Positions 9,120-16,900 of a DNA stretch of 42,952 nucleotides are shown here, piece by piece; position 1 is the first letter of the stretch, and every line of letters starts with the position of its first letter. The notes beneath the pieces are model-generated. The model was given only the letters and a program-made list of their open reading frames with translations. It did no database searches and was not told the origin of the DNA. Position numbers and translations under genes: made by a program. Origin of the DNA: a virus; the IMG/VR virus record IMGVR_UViG_3300030109_004241, positions 1 to 42,952 of that record; one strand, written 5' to 3'.

Positions 9120-9322
9120 GAATATATTACTGCAGTAAGTGCTCAAGAAAAACCGAAGTGCCAAAAAACATAACTAAACAATGTAAGTGTGGAAATGTGT
9201 TTGGAACTACAGGAAAAGTATCAGACCATATAAATATGAGAACAACTTGGAGTGGACAAACACAAATAGAATTTAGTCAAACAACAATGGATGCAGATAT
9301 AGCAGCAAGGAATAAAAAATAA
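9116..9322 (+). CDS. Small zinc-ribbon-like protein
   Basis: The 68 residues begin MRIYYCSKCSRKTEVP, with a CxxC (residues 6 and 9) and a second pair CKC (23 and 25), which could hold one Zn. The C-terminal half has no motif. It overlaps the gene before it (ATGA) and after it (TAATG), so it belongs to the virion transcription unit. Function is unknown. Confidence 0.6.
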   Translation: MRIYYCSKCSRKTEVPKNITKQCKCGNVFGTTGKVSDHINMRTTWSGQTQIEFSQTTMDADIAARNKK

Positions 9323-10515
9323 TGGCTAATTTTGATGTACAAATAGAAGCTTTAGTAGGAAGTTCAACTCAAACTGAAATGGATGATTGGATGACTGAAG
9401 GAGCTAAAGAAGTTATAAATATATTACCATATCAATTAAAAATAAAAGCTTCATCAATTACAAATTTATATATAAGCAATACAGATACAACATTAGACAT
9501 GGATGGTAAAGGCGAAATATTGCATGTAACACGTGAAAATGCTGATTCAGGATATTATACTCCTTGCAGAGAAATACCGCCATCTTTTGGAGACCTTTCT
9601 AATGATTCTACAAATATGATGTATTATGCTACAGCAACTGACCCTGTATATTGGATAGACACTAATTCTAGTGGAAATCCTACTTTATTTGTAAAGCCAA
9701 CACCAACTGCAGCACAACCAGCTAAAATAACTCATATAACATATCCTTCGATTGATGCAAGTGCAGCGAGTTCTATTGTTAATTTTCCAGATGAAGCAGA
9801 ATATTTAATTGTATTGTATGCTTCTATAAAATCATTACAAAATAAAATGCTTGAAATTGTAATTAATGCTAATGTAGGATTGGCATTAAACGCAGCCAAT
9901 ACAGAATTAGATGAAACACAAAATGTATGCGATTTAATAAATACACAAATTGATTCTGCAGTAAGCGAATTAGGTGAAGCAGCAACATTGGTAGATACTT
10001 CTATTGATACTGCAGTTGCTGCAATAACAACAGCTCTAGGCAGAGTAAATACAGCGGTAGCTCTTGCTAATACAGAGTTTGATTTAGTTAATGCAGAAGT
10101 TGATTTAGCCAATGTAGCTGCTGACGATGAAGATGTTGAATTGGTAGGTGCATATATAAATACAGCACAAGGTTATACAATGGCTGGTAAAAATTATTTA
10201 GATGAGGCAAATGCTTCATTATCAGAAGCTCAAGGCTATGCATCTGAAGTGCAAGCAAGAGGAAGTCAAGTAAATGCACAAGTTGCAGTTGCTCAAAGTT
10301 ATATTGCTGCAGCTCAAGGTTTTGTAAGTGAAGTTCAATCAAAAGTGACAATTTCTAATGGTTATTTATCAGAAGCAAATGCAAGAATGCAAGAAGATGC
10401 ACAACAACATCAACTATATCAAATTCAACAAACTAAATTACAACAAGATTACGATAGAGGCATTCAAATGCTTGTTGCTCAATATATGCCTGCTCAACCT
10501 GTAAAAGGAGAATAG
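9322..10515 (+). CDS. Head-tail connector-like protein with a long helical C-terminal region
   Basis: The N-terminal 170 or so residues look like a connector/adaptor domain, ending in a segment around FPDEAEYLIVLYASIKSLQ that is typical of such proteins. Residues about 190-397 are Ala/Asn/Gln-rich and built of repeating helical units with the AN-x-EL, AQGY and SEVQ patterns. This predicts a long coiled coil or helical fibre. The combination suggests a ring component with an extended arm. It is tied to the previous gene by TAATG and precedes two more connector-like genes. Confidence 0.65.
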   Translation: MANFDVQIEALVGSSTQTEMDDWMTEGAKEVINILPYQLKIKASSITNLYISNTDTTLDMDGKGEILHVTRENADSGYYTPCREIPPSFGDLSNDSTNMMYYATATDPVYWIDTNSSGNPTLFVKPTPTAAQPAKITHITYPSIDASAASSIVNFPDEAEYLIVLYASIKSLQNKMLEIVINANVGLALNAANTELDETQNVCDLINTQIDSAVSELGEAATLVDTSIDTAVAAITTALGRVNTAVALANTEFDLVNAEVDLANVAADDEDVELVGAYINTAQGYTMAGKNYLDEANASLSEAQGYASEVQARGSQVNAQVAVAQSYIAAAQGFVSEVQSKVTISNGYLSEANARMQEDAQQHQLYQIQQTKLQQDYDRGIQMLVAQYMPAQPVKGE

Positions 10516-10517
10516 TA

Positions 10518-10856
10518 ATGACAGCAAAAAATATTATAGAACAAATTGAAAAATTATTTGGTAGACAGCCTGAGCAATATATGTTTCAATTAATTAATGA
10601 TGCACTTGATGATATTGCTGCAAATAAAAAAAACAATACAGAATCTAAAACAACAACTTTAATTGGTTATGACAGATGGTACACACTTCATGATGATGTT
10701 GTACAAATAAATAGAGTTGAAATTAAAGATACTAATGATAGATACGTTATGATACCAAAACTTGCAGACCCTCATAAAATATTAAGAGCAGATACTGACA
10801 ATCAAGACTCTAGTACGTGGGCAGCTACAGATGCAGGTGATGATTCGTTAACATAG
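10518..10856 (+). CDS. Head-tail connector, N-terminal half
   Basis: The 112 residues resemble the first half of connector/adaptor proteins: KNIIEQIEKLFGRQ at the N-terminus, a RWYTLHDDVVQINRVEIKD strand region, and YVMIPKL. The protein ends abruptly after DAGDDSLT. The next gene supplies what looks like the matching second half. AAAGGAGAATAGTA precedes the ATG. I infer a protein split in two here, since the two parts read as one domain order, though each now has its own ribosome binding site. Confidence 0.6.
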   Translation: MTAKNIIEQIEKLFGRQPEQYMFQLINDALDDIAANKKNNTESKTTTLIGYDRWYTLHDDVVQINRVEIKDTNDRYVMIPKLADPHKILRADTDNQDSSTWAATDAGDDSLT

Positions 10857-10865
10857 GAGAATTAT

Positions 10866-11261
10866 ATGGCAACAGACAAAAGAACATATCCAAATCAATA
10901 TTTTACTTGGTATAACGATGATAATAGATTGGCAATTTTATGTGAAGATACTGCTTCTTCTGGAGAACAAACAAAAGAAAAATATGATACATATCAAGGA
11001 GCTGATGTCTCAGCTGGTATAAGAATCACATATAAATCAAAATATGCAACAATTGATGCAGTTACAGAAGATTTAAAAACAACTGCAGGATTAGATTCAG
11101 GTTTACATCCAGCTGTTGTATGTTATATAAAAGCTAGAATGTTTGAAGATGGAGGAGATTTACAAAGAGCTCAATATTTTAGAGCAATGTATGAAAAAAT
11201 GGTACATCAATATCCATTAAGAAAAAGCGGAGTAAGAACTTTATCAGTTCCTAGATTATAA
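10866..11261 (+). CDS. Head-tail connector, C-terminal half
   Basis: The 131 residues carry the usual end of such connectors: HPAVVCYIKARMFEDGGD, QRAQYFRAMYEKMVHQYP, and RKSGVRTLSVPRL at the C-terminus. It starts 10 bases after the previous stop, with AGGAG overlapping that stop. It probably assembles with the previous product below the portal. Confidence 0.65.
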   Translation: MATDKRTYPNQYFTWYNDDNRLAILCEDTASSGEQTKEKYDTYQGADVSAGIRITYKSKYATIDAVTEDLKTTAGLDSGLHPAVVCYIKARMFEDGGDLQRAQYFRAMYEKMVHQYPLRKSGVRTLSVPRL

Positions 11262-11287
11262 AATAGTTTTTTGAAATAGAGGTAAGT

Positions 11288-12067
11288 ATGACAAATAAAC
11301 AACAAAGTGTTGTTAGGAGAGCTATTGTTACTCCTGATAAACACTTTCCTATACACGATAAAAAGGCCATAAAAATCGTTTGTAAGGCCATAGAAATTGT
11401 AAAACCAGACATTTATATTGATTTAGGTGATACTGGTGAATGGGAGCACTTTAGTTCGCATTATTGGAAAGGAAGAAGTGCAAAACCAATGGAGGATTTA
11501 ATTCCTTTATTAAATAAAGATGTTAAAGATGTAAACAAGGGAATGGACATGATAGACAAATCTCTTGATAAAGTAAATTGTAAAGAAAGACATTTTGTTC
11601 AAGGAAATCATGAAGTTTGGCTTGATAAGTTTGTAATAAGATATCCTTACTTAGAGCAATATAAAACAGAAAATGCTTTAAAAATAGAAAAAAGAGGTTA
11701 TGAATATCATCCATACAATAGAAAAAAACTATTAAAAATTGGAAAGCTTAATTTTACTCATGGTAAATTTGTATCTAAGTATCATTCTTTTAAACATTTA
11801 GATGTGTATGGTGAAAGTATAATGTATGGACACACACATGATTTACAAAGACACACTAAAACTAATGCAGGTGGAACTATAAGTGCATGGAGTTTAGGAT
11901 GTTTAAAAGATATAGAAGCAGATGAAGATTGGCTTAGTGGTAGATTGACTAATTGGAATCATGCATTTGCAATTATAGATTTTTTTAAAAACGGAGATTA
12001 TAAAGTCGAAGTTGTTGAAATAATAAATGGAAAAACCTCATTGTGGGGTAAAGTAATAAAAGGATAA
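11288..12067 (+). CDS. Calcineurin-like metallophosphoesterase
   Basis: This 259-residue, di-metal phosphoesterase shows all family motifs: D17-x-H19 (TPDKHFP), GD at 47-48 (LGDTGE), GNHE at 106-109, H158 in FTHGK and GHTH at 181-184. It is likely cytoplasmic and would hydrolyse a phosphomonoester or diester. The substrate is unknown, with DNA ends, cyclic nucleotides and nucleotides all possible. It lies among virion genes rather than with replication genes, so it could be virion-associated. GAGGTAAGT precedes the ATG. Confidence 0.85.
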   Translation: MTNKQQSVVRRAIVTPDKHFPIHDKKAIKIVCKAIEIVKPDIYIDLGDTGEWEHFSSHYWKGRSAKPMEDLIPLLNKDVKDVNKGMDMIDKSLDKVNCKERHFVQGNHEVWLDKFVIRYPYLEQYKTENALKIEKRGYEYHPYNRKKLLKIGKLNFTHGKFVSKYHSFKHLDVYGESIMYGHTHDLQRHTKTNAGGTISAWSLGCLKDIEADEDWLSGRLTNWNHAFAIIDFFKNGDYKVEVVEIINGKTSLWGKVIKG

Positions 12068-12070
12068 CCA

Positions 12071-12379
12071 ATGGATTGGCTAGTTATATTAGAAAGATAC
12101 GGAATCCCCTTAGTTGTAGCAGTAGCCTTTTGGATATTTATACAAAAACAAAATAAGTTTATACAAGATGAACTTCAAAAAGAACTAAGAGAATCTTTTA
12201 ATCGTGTTGAAGGGATTATTATAAAGCTAATAGATAACTCCAAACGACAACAATTAGAGCAAAAAGGTATCGAAAATAGCTTTAAAACACTAGTCACTAT
12301 AATAGCCGAATTAAGCGGCAATGGTTTGAAAGACAAATTCTTGAGAATGCAAGAGAAAAATGAAAACAAAAAATACTAG
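12071..12379 (+). CDS. Small membrane protein with one N-terminal helix (YvrJ-like, possible holin)
   Basis: The 102 residues have one membrane segment (about residues 9-24, YGIPLVVAVAFWIFI) followed by a long charged helix. The MDWLVILERYGIPLVV start resembles the YvrJ-type membrane proteins common in phages. It begins a run of small membrane-linked genes with the DUF2589 pair. A holin or a membrane anchor are both possible. AAGGATAACC precedes the start. Confidence 0.55.
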   Translation: MDWLVILERYGIPLVVAVAFWIFIQKQNKFIQDELQKELRESFNRVEGIIIKLIDNSKRQQLEQKGIENSFKTLVTIIAELSGNGLKDKFLRMQEKNENKKY

Positions 12380-12387
12380 GAGAAATA

Positions 12388-12927
12388 ATGGCTAATATAG
12401 CTAATCAGTTTACAGGTCTGCCTATAGAAAACCTGATAGCTGCACCTTTGATGGCAGCTGCTGAAGGACAAAAAAGCCTTGCAGCAACAACTGCTCAGTT
12501 TATAACTGAAGTAGGAATGGATAGTAGTGGTAATACAAAATCAGTTGCTTTTAAATATGAAGATGGTTCAGAAGCAGTTGCGTTAGATGTGCCTTTATTA
12601 TCAATAATTAATATACCAAGTTTATGTGTAGATAGTATTGATGTAAACTTTGAAATGGAAGTATCAACTCAATCAGCTAGTAAATCATCTACAGATTCAT
12701 CTGCAGAGTTAAGTGTTAAAGGCGGATTTGGATGTTGGAGTGCTTCATTTAAAGGAAAAGTATCTCATCATTCTGAGAATAGCAGAAAGTCTGATTCATC
12801 TGCTAAATATTCGATTGCAGTTAAAGGTAAACAAGAAAAACCTGAAGGCCTTATGAAAGTGTTAGATATGTTAAATAATAGTATTGGAAAACAAAAATCT
12901 GCACCTGCAAGCGATGGACAAGGTTAA
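12388..12927 (+). CDS. DUF2589 family protein
   Basis: This 179-residue protein matches the DUF2589 layout: QFTGLPIENLIAAPLMAAAE near the N-terminus, then an AxTTAQFITEVG helix, then DVPLLSIINIPSLCVDSIDV, then a Ser-rich strand region with FEMEV, and finally SSAKYSIAVKGKQEKPEGL before a C-terminal helix. The family is known from bacteria, usually as adjacent paralogues, and has no assigned function. Here it sits in a phage late operon between membrane proteins. CTAGGAGAAATA gives a strong start. Confidence 0.85.
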   Translation: MANIANQFTGLPIENLIAAPLMAAAEGQKSLAATTAQFITEVGMDSSGNTKSVAFKYEDGSEAVALDVPLLSIINIPSLCVDSIDVNFEMEVSTQSASKSSTDSSAELSVKGGFGCWSASFKGKVSHHSENSRKSDSSAKYSIAVKGKQEKPEGLMKVLDMLNNSIGKQKSAPASDGQG

Positions 12928-13366
12928 ACAAGGAAATTTTTTAGACCATCTTACAAAGGGCCTTTATGATGCTGTGGTTCAAGCACAAGCGTTAGCAGAG
13001 AATCAACATATAGAGGCCTTGAGTAAATATGTAAATGAGGATGGAACTCCTAAATGCATGAGGATGGTTATTAATGGAGAAAATGTTATGGTTCCTTTAG
13101 CCACATTAGCTCCACAAAGTTCTATAAAAATTAAAGAGTTAACAATGGATTTAAAAGTAAAGTTAACTAATTTTGGTAAAAGAAAGTCTAAATCAGGTGG
13201 AGGTATTTTTAAAAAACAAGATGCTGGTGCTGTTAGTGTAGATTTAGCTAATTCAATTTTACCAGGCAAAAACAATTATGCTAATTTAAAAATAACTTTT
13301 GAAGGAACAGAACCTCCTGAAGGAGTTGTTAGATTAAACAATCATTTAATAAAACAAATACCGTAA
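12914..13366 (+). CDS. DUF2589-partner-like protein
   Basis: The 150-residue product resembles the second member of DUF2589 pairs: an N-terminal helix (KGLYDAVVQAQALAENQHIE), then VMVPLATLAPQSSIKIKELT, which mirrors the PLLSIINI segment of its neighbour, then strands to NNHLIKQIP. I prefer ATG 12914, overlapping the previous gene by 14 bases, to an in-frame TTG at 12884. Tight coupling suggests the two products form a complex. Confidence 0.7.
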   Translation: MDKVKQGNFLDHLTKGLYDAVVQAQALAENQHIEALSKYVNEDGTPKCMRMVINGENVMVPLATLAPQSSIKIKELTMDLKVKLTNFGKRKSKSGGGIFKKQDAGAVSVDLANSILPGKNNYANLKITFEGTEPPEGVVRLNNHLIKQIP

Positions 13367-13587
13367 TGAAAAAAGATTTTGAAACAGATATAACATTACA
13401 TCTAGCTAGAATATCAGGAGATGTAGGGCATATAAAAGAAAGAGTTGATGAAGTTGTTAGACATCTTGAAGTAATGAATGGACGTTTAAGAGCTGCTGAA
13501 AATAGTTTGTCTGCTCACAAAGCTGTAGGTATTACAATGGTTACTGTATTAACAATAGCAATAAGTTTAGTAGGAATATTACAATGA
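13366..13587 (+). CDS. XhlA-like small membrane protein (holin/haemolysin type)
   Basis: The 73 residues have a helical, heptad-like N-terminus (about 1-48, with ISGDVGHIKERVDEVVRHLE) and one C-terminal membrane segment (about 52-72). This is the layout of XhlA-type proteins that act with holins at host lysis. It starts by TAATG overlap with the DUF2589 partner and ends by ATGA overlap with the next gene. The functional call is an inference from topology. Confidence 0.6.
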   Translation: MKKDFETDITLHLARISGDVGHIKERVDEVVRHLEVMNGRLRAAENSLSAHKAVGITMVTVLTIAISLVGILQ

Positions 13588-13790
13588 TACAAGCAATTAT
13601 AGTTAAAGCAATAATAGGCAAAATTATGGATGCTGTTGAAAAAGCAGATGATAAAAAAATTGCAAGTAATCATGATGCTAGAATTACAAGATTAGAAAAA
13701 ATGGCACATCCTCAAGCAGACTGGGTATGTTTAGAATGTAAATGCAAAGCAACAAGGAAAGAATTACCAACCAAAAAAGGAGATAAGTAA
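13584..13790 (+). CDS. Small hypothetical protein with a C-terminal Cys cluster
   Basis: The 68 residues open with an amphipathic or hydrophobic helix (MIQAIIVKAIIGKIMDAV), then a charged helix, then WVCLECKCK with three Cys that could bind metal. I do not recognise it. Coupling to the XhlA-like gene by ATGA places it in the same membrane-associated cassette. Confidence 0.55.
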   Translation: MIQAIIVKAIIGKIMDAVEKADDKKIASNHDARITRLEKMAHPQADWVCLECKCKATRKELPTKKGDK

Positions 13791-13955
13791 ATGGGTAAGA
13801 TATTAGGTGCAATAGCTACTAAATTATTAAGTCAAAAAGTTATGATTGCAATATTATTGCAGTTAGGAGATTGGCTTGTATTAAGAAGCGAAAATAAACT
13901 TGATAATAAAATATGGGCTGAAGTAAGAAAAGCTTTCCACGAATCTAATGCCTAA
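13791..13955 (+). CDS. Small hydrophobic protein, 54 residues
   Basis: It begins on the base after the previous stop with an excellent AAAAGGAGATAAGTAA site. The first half is hydrophobic/amphipathic (LGAIATKLLSQKVMIAILLQ) and the second half charged. A membrane-associated peptide is likely. Its end overlaps the start of the large tail gene by 8 bases. Function is unknown. Confidence 0.6.
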   Translation: MGKILGAIATKLLSQKVMIAILLQLGDWLVLRSENKLDNKIWAEVRKAFHESNA

Positions 13956-16900
13956 ACAAGTATTAAAAATACAAGATTTTAGTGGTGGTGTAAATGCATA
14001 TGCAGACCCACGAGATATTAAAGATAATGAGTTTGCACAAAATTGGAATGCTGCTTTAGATAAATATGGTGTTGTAAGATATACAGGTGGAGGTAAATCA
14101 GAAATAATAGGACTTCCTCATGGCAATGCTACTTTTGAGCCTGGATATGGTTTATTTTCAACATCAGTTGATTATACACTAAGTTTAATTGATGGAGAAT
14201 TTGATAATGGATTTGAGCAAGGAACTGTTGCTGGTTATGAAGAAACTGGAACAGCATCTATAACTCTTGCAACAACTTCTACACATGTTTCTGCAGCAAA
14301 TCATGCAACTGATGATTTTTATAATAATTATACTATAGTCATTGATAGTGGTAATGGAATTGGACAATCAAGAAGAATTACAAATTATACTGGAAGTACA
14401 AAAAATGCAGAGTTAGATGCTGCTTTTGGTACAGACCCAGATACTAATTCAACATATAAAATATTTAAATGGGTTGGAGATGGCAATGTGTTTGGTAATG
14501 CAGGAAGCACTAATTATATTGATAAATCAGGTTCAACTTTTCCATACAATGATATTGCATCTTTTAAAGATGAAGATAGAATGTTTTTACGAACAAAAGT
14601 AGAATCTATTGGAGACAATGAATCAAAACCATTAGGTTGGGTTACTTATAATCCTAAAACAAGTGCGACATTTACTGCTAATGATTCAGATTCAACTGTT
14701 ATAGGAAATACTACTTTAAAAGCTGGTGTAAAATATACATTATCGTTTTTTTGTAAATCAGGTTTTAGATATTACGGTTATGGTTCAGATGGTACTGAAA
14801 ATGGTTCAGGTACAGCATATGGAGAAAAAGTTCCTTTTGTTCATATATATTCAGATAGTGTAACTAACGGAACAACTGCAGGATTATATTTATTTGAATC
14901 AGATAATGGGCCACAATTTATAAATGGAGTTGAATCAACTTATGATTTTGCTGACAATATTATACATAATTATATTGATAATGGCAATTTTGAAAGTGGA
15001 AGTGCAACAGGAGGAGGAAGTAGCGGCCCAACTGAATGGACAAGAGTAGGAACAGATATAGCATGTACTTATGTAACAAGTAACCAATTTGGCGGTGAAG
15101 GAAACAGTCTTAATATGGCTCCTGATGGAGATTTTACATACGTAGCAAGTGTTCCAGAATCTTATATATATCAAGATGTTACATTGCACGATAATCAATG
15201 GTATGAATTATTTTTTGCTTATTCAAGTGGTGCTGGAGGAATTGCTTATGCTATTATTGACCAAGATGGCAGTCAAAATCCTTTTATTGTTCCTTGGACA
15301 TCTTTAGAAGATACTGCATCTCTTAATAATTGGAAATATATAGGACAAAATGCATCAAAAACAAAAGTTAAACCATGTAGATTTTTTGTACCAGAAAATA
15401 GTGGAACTGCAAAAACTATAAGAGTTTGTTTTTCTGGTGTATCTGCAAGTTCTAACGTAAGGCTTGACGCAGTATGTTTAACAAAATCATTTCCAGATTT
15501 AGTGTCTATGTCAAATGCAACAGGTGTAGGAAATCCTTATACTAATGAAATGGTTACTTGGACAAGATATCAAACAAGCTTTACTATACCTTCTGAATTT
15601 GATGATGCAAATGATTGGGTTATAAATATAAATGCAGGAGCATATGGTCATCAAAACGGTGCAGATAATACATCAGATAGTAATGCTCTTTATTTTGGAC
15701 AAATAAGATTAGAAGCTGAAGAAAGTGATACTTTAACATTTTTAAACGATAATAGTGCAACTGAATCTAAAGTTATGATTTATTCTGAAAATACAGAAAA
15801 TTGGATTGCAAATGATTTAAAATGGACATCTCCTAATATGAAACCTGTTTATAATTATGTTAATGGAATGTTAAAAATATCAGATGCTAATTTTGCTACT
15901 GGTAATAAAAGTAAATTGTTTTATTATTTAAACAGAAATAAAATTGACAGTAGTAATAATGTGAGAGGTTGGCAAATAAGAGAACATCCATTATCATTAC
16001 CGCCAAATATTATTGCTTCAGCGGCTGGAGATGCTAACGAAATAGGAGAAACATTTGATGCAATATGGTATTGTGAAAATTATACATTTGTTGATAAATA
16101 TCAACAGTTTCAACATTCTGCTGATACTGAAACATCAAATTGGCCAATGGATGAATTAAGAAGCAAAGAATCTGCTGATGCAAAAAATTATGGAAGAATA
16201 ATGTTTTATAACCAACATGGTGGTTATGATAGTTCAAATCCTGAAGAAAATATGTTATATTGGGGTGATGGTACAGGAACACCATCAGAAGGAGCTGCTT
16301 CAGGAGAATATATAGGGTTACCATGGGCTAATTCTGATGATGCTAATACATGGACACCGCTTAAAGTAAGTGAAAGCGGTTATGAAATAGATTTTCCTGT
16401 GCCTGCAAACACAAGTGAAAGTCCTTTAAAATTTTATTTAGCTTGGGCGGGAAATGATGGAACATCTAATGATATGGCATCAAAAATGTCAAGTTACACA
16501 ACAGGAAATGTTTCAAAAATATCATTTTCATTTACATTTCATTTTCAATCTCATAACAAAGATGCATCTAATTCAAGTGGTATTGCTGGTGATGGTATTT
16601 CTGGTTCTAATCCACAAGGCAATTTACATAATCATTATCCTCCATATTTTAAAGTTTCTGCAGGAAAAGCATCAGGTTTATTTGGAGGAAGCACAATATC
16701 AAGTGCAAATCAAAATAAATTAGGAATGGCTAATTCTCAAGTAACATTAATGAGTAAAAAAGAAGAAGCTCAATTTTATAATGATGATGGAGATTCTATA
16801 GATTTTACTACTGCTGAAAATGTTGCTTTAACAATGTGGGCTGATAATGAATGGTGGTCTTTTGACGAAGTTGAAACATTTAATAATGGAGGAGAATCAA

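Noticed and set aside
10088-10351. Leftward ORF opposite the helical connector gene
   Set aside because: It is a Leu/Gln-rich antisense shadow of a repetitive coding sequence without a start signal.
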